Part shown: positions 7,310-15,649 of the stretch, piece after piece
Layout: each line of letters starts with the position of its first letter
Position numbering within the stretch: the stretch's first letter is position 1
Assembly (NCBI GenBank): GCA_030039655.1
Contig: JASHVC010000359.1
Span: forward strand, 1 to 16,938
Direction of reading: 5' to 3'
Length of the DNA stretch: 16,938 bases
Source of the DNA: Xanthobacteraceae bacterium
Lineage (GTDB): Bacteria; Pseudomonadota; Alphaproteobacteria; Rhizobiales; Xanthobacteraceae
Translations under genes and position numbers: made by a program
Notes under the pieces: generated by a model
Told to the model about the DNA's origin: nothing
Database searches by the model: none
The model's input: only the letters and a program-made list of their open reading frames with translations

Positions 7310-8182
7310 ATGAAAAAAACCAAAAGCCAATCGCGGCGCCGACCGCGCGTCATCCGAAGCCTTCCGGCGTTGCGTGGCGCCATCGCCGCGTTGCGCGTCC
7401 GGCGCGCGACGATTGCGTTGGTGCCGACCATGGGCGCGCTGCACAAAGGCCATTTGTCACTGGTGCGCATGGCGCGACGCCGTGCGGACCGCGTGGTCGT
7501 TTCGATCTTTGTCAATCCGACGCAGTTCGCGCCACACGAAGACTTTGGTTCCTATCCGCGCAGATTTGCCACCGACCTCGCTGCGCTTGCAGCGCTGAAC
7601 GTCGATCTCGTTTGGGCGCCGGACGTGAAAACCATGTACCCGCGGGACTTCGCCACGCAGATTGTGCCGCAAGGCCCGGCACAAGCAGGTCTTGAGGATG
7701 CCTTCCGTCCGCTTTTTTTTACCGGAGTCGCCACCGTCGTCACCAAACTCCTGATTCAATGCGCTCCCGACATCGCTATTTTCGGCGAAAAGGACTACCA
7801 GCAGCTCAAGGTTCTCACGCATCTTGCGCGCGACCTCGACCTCAAGACCCGCATTTTCGGCGCGCCCATTGTACGTGAGCCCGATGGCCTCGCGCTGTCG
7901 TCCCGTAACATCTATCTATCGGCGCGCGAGCGCGAAGCAGCGCCGGTGCTGTACCGCGTGCTCAAGACGTGCGCGCAGGCAATTGCCGCCGGCCAGCCGA
8001 TCGCCGTCGTGCTCGATGAAGGTCGCGATGAGATCACACGCGCAGGCTTCGCGCTCGATTACCTTGAGGCGCGCCGCGCCGCGACGCTCAGTCCGGTAGC
8101 CTCTAGGAAAGACGGCCCACTCCGCCTCCTCATCGCGGCGCGGATCGGCAAGACTCGGCTGATCGATAATATCGCGGTGTAA
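7310..8182 (+). CDS. panC: Pantothenate synthetase (pantoate--beta-alanine ligase)
   Basis: PanC condenses pantoate with beta-alanine using ATP, the last step of vitamin B5 synthesis, in the cytoplasm. Family landmarks are in order: [10 protein letters not shown] (39-48) with the HxGH nucleotide-binding motif, [10 protein letters not shown] (64-73) contacting pantoate, [12 protein letters not shown] (155-166), and the KMSKS-like LALSSRN (194-200). Length is normal (290 aa), with about 15 extra basic residues at the N-terminus. One position is odd: the family motif R-P-G-H-F-x-G-V reads RPLFFTGV (133-140), so the conserved Gly-His pair is Leu-Phe, encoded across a run of eight T (7713-7720). 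The gene stands alone, divergent from the VWA-like gene and convergent with the dioxygenase gene, with its stop directly abutting that gene's stop. panB is not in this window. Confidence 0.94.
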   Translation: MKKTKSQSRRRPRVIRSLPALRGAIAALRVRRATIALVPTMGALHKGHLSLVRMARRRADRVVVSIFVNPTQFAPHEDFGSYPRRFATDLAALAALNVDLVWAPDVKTMYPRDFATQIVPQGPAQAGLEDAFRPLFFTGVATVVTKLLIQCAPDIAIFGEKDYQQLKVLTHLARDLDLKTRIFGAPIVREPDGLALSSRNIYLSAREREAAPVLYRVLKTCAQAIAAGQPIAVVLDEGRDEITRAGFALDYLEARRAATLSPVASRKDGPLRLLIAARIGKTRLIDNIAV

Positions 8183-9130
8183 TCACTCCGCTGCTTCGAG
8201 ATGCGGAATCTCCGGGCGCTCGCCCCGCGCTTTGCCGCTGATCGGCGGTCGCGGCAAAGTGGCGGTACCTCGCTCCATGACAAAGTCGTGCGCGAGCGAG
8301 TACCAGGATTTACCCGTCTCGCCCGCCGGCGTCGATTCCGAGGCGCTGTGCTTGACGTATTTGCCGATCAAGTGACGCGTGACACCAAACTGCGCGTCGG
8401 TCTCGAGGTTCGGATCTTCCGGATCGTAAAGCTGCGAAATCAGCGTCTTAAAGCCTGGCTCATAGACGAGAAAATGCAGATGCGACGGCCGCATGTTGTG
8501 CCGTCCGGCCGCGCGCAACAGTTCCCCCACCGGGCCATCGATCGGGATCGGATAGCCCGCGGGTTTCACGCTGCGAAAGCTGATGCGGCCATCCTTGTCG
8601 GTGGTGAACTTACCGCGCAAGTTCATGTCAGCCTGAACGGGATCCTGGTTTTCGTAGAACCCTTCGGGTGACGACTGCCATATATCGACCTCGGCGCCGG
8701 CGATCGGCTTGCCGTCGGTGTCGCGGAAGCTCGCATCAACGAACAGAGCGGGACCGGGCGTCGACGAACGCACGATCGAGCCGCCATTCGGCGTCGCCGG
8801 CGAGTGCATCCGCCAGAACGGGCCAAGCGTATTGGCATCAGTTTCGGTCTGACCGCTGTCGCCATTGTTGAGAAGGCAGATCAGCGGCGACAAGCCGAGC
8901 GAGCCGGCCATCAGCACGGCTTCGTTATGGTTCTCGTTGGAATTCTGACCGATCGCCACGAGGTAACCCATGGCGGTGTGAAATTCCTGCTCGGTCAGCC
9001 TTACCTCGCGAGCAAATTCATGAAGGTGGCGGATTAGCGCGGCGAGGATTTCCCGGAACCGCGGATTTTTGGTGCCCGCATATGCGGCCAGCACCGCCTT
9101 GGTAACATCCTTCTCATTTTCGATGATCAT
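8183..9130 (-). CDS. Intradiol ring-cleavage dioxygenase, hydroxyquinol 1,2-dioxygenase-like
   Basis: This non-haem Fe(III) enzyme opens a catecholic ring between the two hydroxyls. The N-terminal helical dimerisation domain (about 20-100) is followed by TETDANTLGPFWR (95-107), typical of the catechol/hydroxyquinol group, and then the catalytic beta-sandwich. The four expected iron ligands can be assigned: Y159 (EGFYENQDP), Y193 (AGYPIPIDGP), H217 and H219 (RPSHLHFLV). Their spacing agrees closely with hydroxyquinol 1,2-dioxygenases (Tyr164, Tyr197, His221, His223 in the solved enzyme). Hydroxyquinol is my best guess, but catechol or another substrate is possible. ATG 9128-9130 has a good site, GGAGCAGGAA. 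No maleylacetate reductase or regulator is nearby, so the pathway context is missing here. Confidence 0.88.
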   Translation of the reverse strand: MIIENEKDVTKAVLAAYAGTKNPRFREILAALIRHLHEFAREVRLTEQEFHTAMGYLVAIGQNSNENHNEAVLMAGSLGLSPLICLLNNGDSGQTETDANTLGPFWRMHSPATPNGGSIVRSSTPGPALFVDASFRDTDGKPIAGAEVDIWQSSPEGFYENQDPVQADMNLRGKFTTDKDGRISFRSVKPAGYPIPIDGPVGELLRAAGRHNMRPSHLHFLVYEPGFKTLISQLYDPEDPNLETDAQFGVTRHLIGKYVKHSASESTPAGETGKSWYSLAHDFVMERGTATLPRPPISGKARGERPEIPHLEAAE

Positions 9131-9223
9131 TTCCTGCTCCGCGATGGATAGACGGAAGTCCCGCTGGGCTGATTTTACGTGATCGCGTAGCCAGACGCTA
9201 TGCAGTGAGCGCAGAGACTCACC

Positions 9224-9661
9224 TCACATCAGGCCGAGTTCGCGCAATTCCCGCCGCATCTTCTCGGGCATGGCGGCCGCTCCCGGCGCCGCCTTGTCGA
9301 GGTCGCGCGGCGCATCAGCGTCGGCCAAATACCGCCAGCCCTGGAAAGCCCGAAACGGGCGCGGCGCAACCAGCACCACTTTCGGATCGAGCACGATGCC
9401 GCAGCGTCCGATGCCGTCCTTGTCGCGGAACGGCCGCACCGCGCGGATGTGCTGGCGGCACATGATCTCGCCGCGGATCACCCAGTAGAGCGAGCCGCCG
9501 TTGATCAACTCTTCGGCGCGCTTGGGCACCATCCGCGTACGGTGGATGTGCTCGGGTTTTTCGCCGCGCTTGCGCTTGTCCTTGAGCTTTTGCTTGATCC
9601 AACCCTCGAGATCGCGGACCGAGTCGCAGCCGACGCAAAGCTTGATGAGATTGAGAGCCAT
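9224..9661 (-). CDS. DUF1489 family protein
   Basis: This is a 145-residue soluble protein of a conserved alphaproteobacterial family with no established function, recognised from MALNLIKLCVGCDS at the N-terminus, the RTRMVPKRAEELINGGSLYWVIRG core (about 42-65) and FQGWRYL (106-112). The middle is rich in basic residues (KQKLKDKRKRGEKP). It starts 9 nt after the stop of the acyl-CoA carboxylase alpha gene and is probably translated from the same message. Nothing in the sequence points to a specific activity. Confidence 0.85.
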   Translation of the reverse strand: MALNLIKLCVGCDSVRDLEGWIKQKLKDKRKRGEKPEHIHRTRMVPKRAEELINGGSLYWVIRGEIMCRQHIRAVRPFRDKDGIGRCGIVLDPKVVLVAPRPFRAFQGWRYLADADAPRDLDKAAPGAAAMPEKMRRELRELGLM

Positions 9662-9670
9662 GACCTCACA

Positions 9671-11644
9671 TTATCGATTCTCGGATCGCCCTATCAGCAT
9701 GATCTCGCCGCCTTCCACAACCTGAGCGCCGACGGCCACGGCGACATGACGTACCACCCCCGCGAATGGCGCATGGAGTGTGTGTTCCATCTTCATAGCC
9801 TCGATGATGGCGAGTCGCTCGCCGGAAGCAACGCCTTCACCGGCGCTCACAAACAATTGCAGCACTCTTCCATGCATGGGCGCCTTCACCATCCCGTCGC
9901 CGGCTTCTGCCGTCGCCGATACAACCGAGAAATCTTTCACGTGCACACGCGTCTGCCGGCCTTGGCGCAGGACGTAGGCCTCGTCGCCCGCGAGTGCCGC
10001 CGCCGTCGCATCATTTGCGGGACCCACGCCATCGATCGTCACGCGTGGGCCATCTTTTGCGTAAGTGATCTTGGCCTCGGCGCTATCGCCGTCGACGACA
10101 ATGGGAATGCCAAGTTTGCGGGGGCTGCCGAGTTGAAAAGCATCGCGGGTGGCCCATGGGGATTGTGCCGCTGCGATGTCTTCGTCCTCCGGCGCAGCTT
10201 CGCGCGCACTTTCGTCTGCGAGTTTGCCGAACAGGCGCGCGACACCGAGTGCCGCGGCGGCGTAGTCTGGCGCCTGGGGTGCGGCACCGAGCGCCGCGAG
10301 ATTGCGATCGATGTATCCGGTGTCGACCTGCCCTTCGCGGAACTCGCGCGCCTGGCAAAGGGCCAAGAGAAAGGCGACGTTGGTGCGCGGGCCGAGGATC
10401 TGTGTGTGCCTCGCGAGCGCATCCGTGAGACGATCAAGCGCAGCCTGCCGGGTCGGCCCGTGGGCGATGAGCTTCGCGACCATCGGGTCGTAGTACGGCG
10501 TCACTTCGCCGCCCGCCTCCACACCGCTTTCAACACGGATGCCGGCGGGCAATTGCATCGCCACGATCTTTCCAGTCGACGGCAGGAACCCACTCTCGGG
10601 ATCCTCCGCATAGATGCGCGCCTCGACGGCATGCCCGTCGAAGCGGACTTGCGCCTGGGTCAACGGCAGCTTTTCGCCGGCGGCGATGCGGAATTGCCAC
10701 TCGACCAGATCAAGCCCGGTAATCTCCTCGGTTACCGGATGCTCGACCTGCAACCGGGTGTTCATTTCGATGAACCAGAAGGCATCGCTGCGCAGACCGC
10801 GCGTGCCATCGGCAACGAACTCGACGGTGCCGGCCCCTGTATAGCCGACGGCGCGCGCCGCCTCGACCGCAGCGGCGCCCATTTTGGCGCGCAGGTCCGC
10901 CATCATGCCGGGCGCCGGCGCTTCTTCGATGACCTTTTGGTGCCGTCGCTGCAGGGAGCAGTCACGCTCGCCGAGATGAATCACATTGCCGTGCTGGTCG
11001 GCGAAAATCTGAATTTCGATGTGCCGTGGCGCGGCAATGTATTTCTCGATCAGTACGCGGCCGGAGCCAAACGCTGCGCCGGCTTCGCGGATCGCTGATG
11101 CGAGTGCGGAACCGAATTCGTCCGCCCGCTCCACGCGGCGCATCCCCCGGCCGCCGCCGCCGGCTGCCGGTTTGATCAGCAACGGATAGCCGATCTTCTC
11201 GGCCTGTTCCTTGAGGAATTCGCTGTCCTGCCGTTCGCCATGATAGCCAGGCACGATCGGCACGCCGGCCTTCTGCATCAGCGCCTTGGCCCGGTCCTTA
11301 AGGCCCATGGCGCGGATCGCCGCGGCCGGCGGCCCGACAAAGACCAAGCCAGCGCGCCCGCAAGCTTCAGCAAAGTCGGCATTCTCGGAGAGAAATCCGT
11401 AGCCTGGATGGACGCACTCAGCGCCAGCGCGCTTTGCGACCTCAATCAGACGTTCGATCGACAGATAGCTTTCGCGAGCGTCTGCAGGCCCAAGCAAATA
11501 GGCTTCGTCGCACAATCGCGTGTACAGCGCGTGCGCGTCAGCGACTGAGTAAACCGCAATGGTGCGCATGCCTGCGCGTTTGGCGGTGCGCGCGATCCGG
11601 CAGGCGATTTCGCCGCGGTTCGCGATCAAGACTGAGCCGAACAT
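9671..11644 (-). CDS. mccA: Biotin-dependent acyl-CoA carboxylase alpha subunit, 3-methylcrotonyl-CoA carboxylase-like
   Basis: This subunit carboxylates its own biotin with bicarbonate and ATP and passes the CO2 to a beta subunit acting on an acyl-CoA. Numbering is from ATG 11642-11644 (657 aa), chosen because MFGSVLIANRGEIACRI is the family N-terminus. The biotin carboxylase part shows HPGYGFLSEN (79-88), the ATP-grasp loop GGGGRGMR (162-169), ERDCSLQRRHQK (226-237) and EMNTRLQVEHP (293-303). A BT-like linker domain follows, and the C-terminal carrier domain has EAMKM (615-619) with biotinyl Lys618. The PGYHGERQD stretch resembles MccA (leucine breakdown) more than PccA, but propionyl- or another acyl-CoA specificity is not excluded. 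The beta subunit (mccB) is not in the window. It lies 68 nt downstream of a two-TM hypothetical and 9 nt upstream of the DUF1489 gene. Confidence 0.85.
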   Translation of the reverse strand: MFGSVLIANRGEIACRIARTAKRAGMRTIAVYSVADAHALYTRLCDEAYLLGPADARESYLSIERLIEVAKRAGAECVHPGYGFLSENADFAEACGRAGLVFVGPPAAAIRAMGLKDRAKALMQKAGVPIVPGYHGERQDSEFLKEQAEKIGYPLLIKPAAGGGGRGMRRVERADEFGSALASAIREAGAAFGSGRVLIEKYIAAPRHIEIQIFADQHGNVIHLGERDCSLQRRHQKVIEEAPAPGMMADLRAKMGAAAVEAARAVGYTGAGTVEFVADGTRGLRSDAFWFIEMNTRLQVEHPVTEEITGLDLVEWQFRIAAGEKLPLTQAQVRFDGHAVEARIYAEDPESGFLPSTGKIVAMQLPAGIRVESGVEAGGEVTPYYDPMVAKLIAHGPTRQAALDRLTDALARHTQILGPRTNVAFLLALCQAREFREGQVDTGYIDRNLAALGAAPQAPDYAAAALGVARLFGKLADESAREAAPEDEDIAAAQSPWATRDAFQLGSPRKLGIPIVVDGDSAEAKITYAKDGPRVTIDGVGPANDATAAALAGDEAYVLRQGRQTRVHVKDFSVVSATAEAGDGMVKAPMHGRVLQLFVSAGEGVASGERLAIIEAMKMEHTLHAPFAGVVRHVAVAVGAQVVEGGEIMLIGRSENR

Positions 11645-11712
11645 AAGCCCAATGAAGCCGCACGCCGCCCCTCGTGCAATGGGGCCACAGCCGCACGACA
11701 CCCGTGCTCAAC

Positions 11713-12675
11713 TTATTGCGTGGCCTGCGGGGGCGCGGGCGTCCAGACCGGATCGACTTTTGGGCCTTCAGCTGCGGGCGGCGGCACGAGTTTGCCCGTA
11801 CGTGCGTGCGCGGCCTCCGGATTGGCCGGTGTGCCGGCCGCATGCGGCGTGGCCGGCCCTTTGGGCTCAGGATTCATGATGCTGATGGGCGGGATCGACG
11901 CCGCCGAGGGGAAATCGATATTGACCACCTTGTGTTTGCCGGCGGCGGTCTCAGCCGAAGGTGCGGCTGGGGTGTCGGTCACGGCCGCAACCGGTACCTC
12001 CGGCGCCTTGCCCCAAAACTCGCGGTAGTGGTCGACAAAATGGTCGAGAGTCTGTGCAATCAGGTTTGTGCGGACGTGGGCTGGATCGCGCAGCAGGGCG
12101 AGCGCCGGGCAATTGTCGCTGGTACAGCCATCACGGACGACGAGCACGTGGGCGAGGAAGCCGAAGGGATCAGCCTCGAGCGTATGCCGCAGCGGCAGCA
12201 GGACGCGGTCGATGTCCCCTGCGCCGTGGCTCCTGTAATCCGCCATATCGGCGAGCAGCGCGAACTGGGCCGCGACGTAGGCCGTTGTCGCCGCGACGCT
12301 TTCGGGAGAGGCAAACACCGCCTTCTCACAAGCGCCCTCGACCGCATCGCCTGCCAGAGGGTCGAGGCAGGCCAGCGGCGATCCGGCCACCATCGCCTGT
12401 GCATTCAGTTGCTGGGCGCGCATCTCGAGCGCATTGCGCTCGCTGCGCATCGCCACTCCATCGAGACACGCCCAGGTCAGCGATCCGGTAAGCGCCGCGC
12501 CGAGCCCGATCAGAACCCGACGTTCGGCCGCTAGCCAACGACCGGTTCGAGACCGGCCCAGGACCAATGCGGAAACGACGAGGACAAGAAGTGAAGCGGA
12601 GCCAACCGCAACCCACAGCGGAGACGCCCAGGATTCCATCTTGCCCGCGATCTGGGAAACCACGCCGAGCATCAC
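11713..12675 (-). CDS. Conserved hypothetical two-TM protein with Pro-rich C-terminus
   Basis: I do not recognise a function. The 320 residues contain two likely membrane helices (about 19-40 and 53-72) joined by a short basic loop, then a helical, possibly coiled-coil stretch (about 76-95), a soluble domain (about 100-222) with four Cys (C103, C116, C184, C189) that could form disulfides if periplasmic, and a long Pro/Ala-rich tail (about 225-320) that looks disordered. The two-TM hairpin would put both ends on the same side of the membrane. I believe similar proteins occur in Bradyrhizobium relatives but cannot confirm this here. ATG 12673-12675 is followed at once by a second ATG, and either could be used. 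It lies upstream of the acyl-CoA carboxylase gene on the same strand with a 68-nt gap. Confidence 0.75.
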   Translation of the reverse strand: MMLGVVSQIAGKMESWASPLWVAVGSASLLVLVVSALVLGRSRTGRWLAAERRVLIGLGAALTGSLTWACLDGVAMRSERNALEMRAQQLNAQAMVAGSPLACLDPLAGDAVEGACEKAVFASPESVAATTAYVAAQFALLADMADYRSHGAGDIDRVLLPLRHTLEADPFGFLAHVLVVRDGCTSDNCPALALLRDPAHVRTNLIAQTLDHFVDHYREFWGKAPEVPVAAVTDTPAAPSAETAAGKHKVVNIDFPSAASIPPISIMNPEPKGPATPHAAGTPANPEAAHARTGKLVPPPAAEGPKVDPVWTPAPPQATQ

Positions 12676-12826
12676 GCACCCCTACCCAACGCAACGCTAC
12701 AACAGAGCTGGAGTATGACTCAGCGACCGCGGGGGCGCCAGAGCATGAGCGTGCGGCTCAAGTCACGGTCGTGCTTGCCAGCAGTTTGACGGACGTATGG
12801 CTTGGGGCGCGCCGCCGCTCCAGGGC

Positions 12827-13261
12827 TCAGCCTTCAAGTTCGAGTTGGCTCTCTTTGGCCACGCGCTCGAACGCCTCGCCTGCGTGCTTGATCCGGTACT
12901 GGTAATCGTCGCCGTCGGATGGCAGCAACCGGACAACTTTGTAGGTTCCGCTGGCTCCCGGACGGGTAATCGGGCTCGACGTATAGAATACCGTTTGGCC
13001 GACATTGAACTTATGGGTACGAAACCCCGAACCGATCACCGCCACGTCGCTCGCACTCACGGAAGCTATCTCGACCGAGACCATCGCGACCGACGGAATG
13101 CTGATCGGGGTGATGCTGTGGCTGTGCCCGTTGGTCTGCTGTGGCTTCCTCGCCGCTGACCGCGCACTGGCCTTACGCTCCTTGCGGGCTGGCGCTTTGC
13201 GTGCAACCGTCCTTCGGCTCGGCTTAGCCGACCGTTTTTTTGTCGCTGAATGTTTGTTCAT
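12827..13261 (-). CDS. Conserved hypothetical protein with a Lys/Arg/Ala-rich basic tail
   Basis: This 144-residue protein has two parts. Residues 1-42 are extremely basic and low in complexity (KKRSAKPSRRTVARKAPARK...), like histone-H1-type tails that bind nucleic acids non-specifically. Residues about 83-144 form a compact domain (FNVGQTVFYTSSP...GTYKVVRLLP...YQYRIKHAGEAFERVAKESQL) with the feel of a small beta-barrel such as KOW/Tudor folds; this pattern recurs in hypothetical proteins of Bradyrhizobium relatives. I know no function. ATG 13259-13261 is preferred; a non-ATG start further upstream is possible but is not needed. There is no Shine-Dalgarno site before the ATG, and a -10-like box ends only a few bases before it. 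The flanking DNA upstream is strikingly AT-rich for this genome. Confidence 0.75.
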   Translation of the reverse strand: MNKHSATKKRSAKPSRRTVARKAPARKERKASARSAARKPQQTNGHSHSITPISIPSVAMVSVEIASVSASDVAVIGSGFRTHKFNVGQTVFYTSSPITRPGASGTYKVVRLLPSDGDDYQYRIKHAGEAFERVAKESQLELEG

Positions 13262-13267
13262 AACGAA

Positions 13268-13297
13268 ACTATAGCACTCAAAATGACTACTGAGCAA
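13268..13297 (-). promoter_or_regulatory. Candidate promoter for the basic-tail protein, possibly leaderless
   Basis: On the minus strand TTGCTC (complement of 13292-13297) and TATAGT (complement of 13268-13273) are separated by 18 bp. The -10 box ends 6 nt before the ATG, so transcription would start at or next to the start codon. This agrees with the lack of a ribosome-binding site. Confidence 0.35.
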
Positions 13298-13420
13298 AAA
13301 TATAGTGCGCCTAATGGCACTTTGCGAGAACTCTTCGTTCTACCCGTTAGCGGAGAAAAAAGCCATTCTATATCAAAATGATACAGGAAGCCCCTACGAT
13401 AGAACTGAAACGCTGAGCAG

Positions 13421-13873
13421 TTATGCTTGGCGCTGCCACCGGCCATTTTTATCGGTCAGCCAATAGGTAACCTCGAAGCCTTCTTCCTTCGCCTTGCTCC
13501 AGCGTGCGCGAGCCTCCTCAAGAGCCTCCTGATCGTCTCCGTCGAAGAGTACGACCAAGCGCTGATAAGCCGCCAGATCGCCCGGCATACTGGCACCTTC
13601 GATCAGAAAGCGCACTGTCGCACCGTTGGGATTTGCCTCGTCGACCGTAAGCAGGACGGGCTGCTCTCCGGCTTCGGCGTCGCGCCAGGTTCCGTGCGGC
13701 AGAAATACATCGTCGCGCCACGTCCAGAGATGGGCGTCCAGCGCCTCCACCCGCTCGTCCGAGGCAGCCTGTATGGCCACGCGCCAGCCGCGCTCCAGGG
13801 ACTTCTGGATGAGCGGGGGCAAAACCTGTTCGACGGACTGGCCCTTGAGCTGGTAGAAGAGGATCTCGGTCAT
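13421..13873 (-). CDS. holC: DNA polymerase III subunit chi
   Basis: The chi subunit links the polymerase III clamp loader (through psi) to single-strand-binding protein. The 150-residue protein has the family start MTEILFYQL, the helix LEQVLPPLIQKSLERGWRV-type segment (about 15-32), LWTWRDDVFLPHG (49-61) and the C-terminal LVVLFDGDD...RARWSKAKEEGFEVTYW region (about 106-138). Its start lies 9 nt after the pepA stop, so it is translationally close-coupled to pepA. The pepA-holC order is common in proteobacteria. As in other alphaproteobacteria, no obvious psi partner is in view. Confidence 0.93.
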   Translation of the reverse strand: MTEILFYQLKGQSVEQVLPPLIQKSLERGWRVAIQAASDERVEALDAHLWTWRDDVFLPHGTWRDAEAGEQPVLLTVDEANPNGATVRFLIEGASMPGDLAAYQRLVVLFDGDDQEALEEARARWSKAKEEGFEVTYWLTDKNGRWQRQA

Positions 13874-13882
13874 GCGGTGCCG

Positions 13883-15376
13883 TCACCGCTCGTAATGGTC
13901 CTCGACCAGCTGGTCGAGCAGCCGCACACCCCACCCGGAACTCCAGCTTTTGTTGATGTCGGTCTGCGGCGAGCCCAAAGCTGTGCCGGCAATATCCAGA
14001 TGCGCCCACGGCGTCTTGTCGACGAACCGCTGCAGCAGCTGCGCCGCCGTGATCGAACCGGCCCAGCGTCCGCCGGTATTTTTCATGTCGGCAAATTTGG
14101 AATCGATCATCTTGTCGTATTCTGGTCCGAGCGGCATGCGCCACACCCGCTCGCCGGTCGCCTCGCCGGCCTTGGTCAATCGCTCGACGAGGCGGTCGTT
14201 ATTGGAAAACAGCCCGGCATATTCCTGCCCGAGCGCGACGATGATCGCTCCGGTGAGCGTCGCCAAGTCGATCATGAATTTCGGCTTGAAGCGCTTGTTG
14301 ACGTAATGCAGCACATCGGCAAGCACGAGGCGGCCTTCGGCAGCGGTGTTGATGATTTCGATGGTCTGCCCCGACATCGTCTTGACAATGTCGCCCGGCC
14401 GCTGCGCCTTGCCGTCGGGCATGTTTTCCACGAGCCCAATGGCGCCAACCGCGTTGACCTTAGATTTACGTGCGGCAAGCACGTGCATGAGACCGACCAC
14501 ACAGGCCGCGCCGGCCATATCGCCCTTCATATCCTCCATCCCGGCCGCGGGCTTGATGGAGATCCCTCCGGTATCGAAGGTCACGCCTTTACCGATGAAC
14601 GAAACCGGCTCGACTCCCTTCTTGCCGCCGTTCCAGCGCATGACGACCATCCGGGAGTCGTGCATTGAACCTTGCCCAACACCGAGCAGCGCACCCATGC
14701 CCAGCTTGCGCATGTCCGCCACGTCGAACACCTCGACCGCCACGCCGAGCTTTGACAACGCCGACGCACGGCGCGCTAGTTCCGCCGGATAGAGAACGTT
14801 CGCAGGCTCATTGATGAGATCGCGCGCCAGTACGACGCCGTCGGCAATCGCCACCTTGCGCGCCCACGCCTTCTCGACGGCTCCGGAATTGGCGCAAGCC
14901 AGAGCGACCTCCACCTTGTCGGCCCGATCGTCGCCTTCCTTCCGCTTGGTCTTGTAGCGGTCGAACCTATAGGCGCGCAGTTGAACACCAAGCGCGAGGT
15001 CGGCAATCTGCTCGGGGCGCAGAGCGCCTGCGGCGAGTTCGGCGAAGATCGTCGCTTCGACCGCGGCCGCCGGGATCCTTCCCATGGCGGTGCCGCCGAG
15101 CTTGGCCATATCTCGCGTCTTGAGTTCGCTCTCTTTGCCAGTGCCAATCACAATTAGCCGCGGCACGTTGAGGCCGTCCGGTGCGATGATTTCCAGCGCC
15201 GATCCGTTCTTTCCAGTAAAGCGGTCCGCCTCTGCAGCCCGCCGCACCAGGGCCTCGACGGGGGCGAGCGCCTTCCTGGTCGCCGGGCCAAATCTCAAAT
15301 TCTCGGAACAGAACGTAACAAGAACTCCACGTGCGCGCGTAAAGGGCACAAAGCTTAGCTTCAAGACGTCGGGCAT
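13883..15376 (-). CDS. pepA: Leucyl aminopeptidase (M17) with an altered metal-site motif
   Basis: M17 aminopeptidases are hexameric two-metal enzymes that remove N-terminal residues from peptides. From ATG 15374-15376 (preceded by AGAGGA at good spacing) the protein is 497 aa, the normal length, with a variable N-terminal domain (1-about 165) and a catalytic domain. [10 protein letters not shown] (262-271) supplies K263 and D268, GISIKP (271-276) the catalytic K275, and MKGDMAG (283-289) D286. The signature NTDAEGRL reads NTAAEGRL (343-350): A345 replaces the aspartate that is a site-1 metal ligand (bovine Asp332), while E347 and R349 are kept. The codon is GCT instead of GAT. Everything else looks under normal constraint, so this is a point change and not decay. 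The gene is divergent from lptF. The identification is firm; activity is in doubt. Confidence 0.93.
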   Translation of the reverse strand: MPDVLKLSFVPFTRARGVLVTFCSENLRFGPATRKALAPVEALVRRAAEADRFTGKNGSALEIIAPDGLNVPRLIVIGTGKESELKTRDMAKLGGTAMGRIPAAAVEATIFAELAAGALRPEQIADLALGVQLRAYRFDRYKTKRKEGDDRADKVEVALACANSGAVEKAWARKVAIADGVVLARDLINEPANVLYPAELARRASALSKLGVAVEVFDVADMRKLGMGALLGVGQGSMHDSRMVVMRWNGGKKGVEPVSFIGKGVTFDTGGISIKPAAGMEDMKGDMAGAACVVGLMHVLAARKSKVNAVGAIGLVENMPDGKAQRPGDIVKTMSGQTIEIINTAAEGRLVLADVLHYVNKRFKPKFMIDLATLTGAIIVALGQEYAGLFSNNDRLVERLTKAGEATGERVWRMPLGPEYDKMIDSKFADMKNTGGRWAGSITAAQLLQRFVDKTPWAHLDIAGTALGSPQTDINKSWSSGWGVRLLDQLVEDHYER

Positions 15377-15649
15377 ATGCAATCCTCTGGGCCGTCCCTG
15401 CCGGATCCTGTTGTACGTCAACCGCCATATGAACCCGAGTTCCCAATCGTGCAAAGACCGTTTGTCTGGGTGCGTTTTCAATCCCACGTCACGCTGCTGT
15501 CGCCGAACGAGACCTAATCCCCTGCGAATTAAGGCGATGGCATTGCCACGGCCGGGCCATTTTGTGAAAGCATGGGCTAGCCGCGCACGGGTGAGATCAG
15601 CGCCGAACCCGCTGATCCGGTAAGTGATATCAGCCGGGAGACTGGCCCA

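Noticed and set aside
9449..11098. Long plus-strand open frame (549 codons) opposite the acyl-CoA carboxylase gene
   Set aside because: It is antisense to a gene with clear domain motifs. Such frames are common in GC-rich DNA, and its translation matches no family I recognise.
13427..14668. 413-codon plus-strand open frame opposite holC and pepA
   Set aside because: It is antisense to two well-recognised genes and has no family resemblance.
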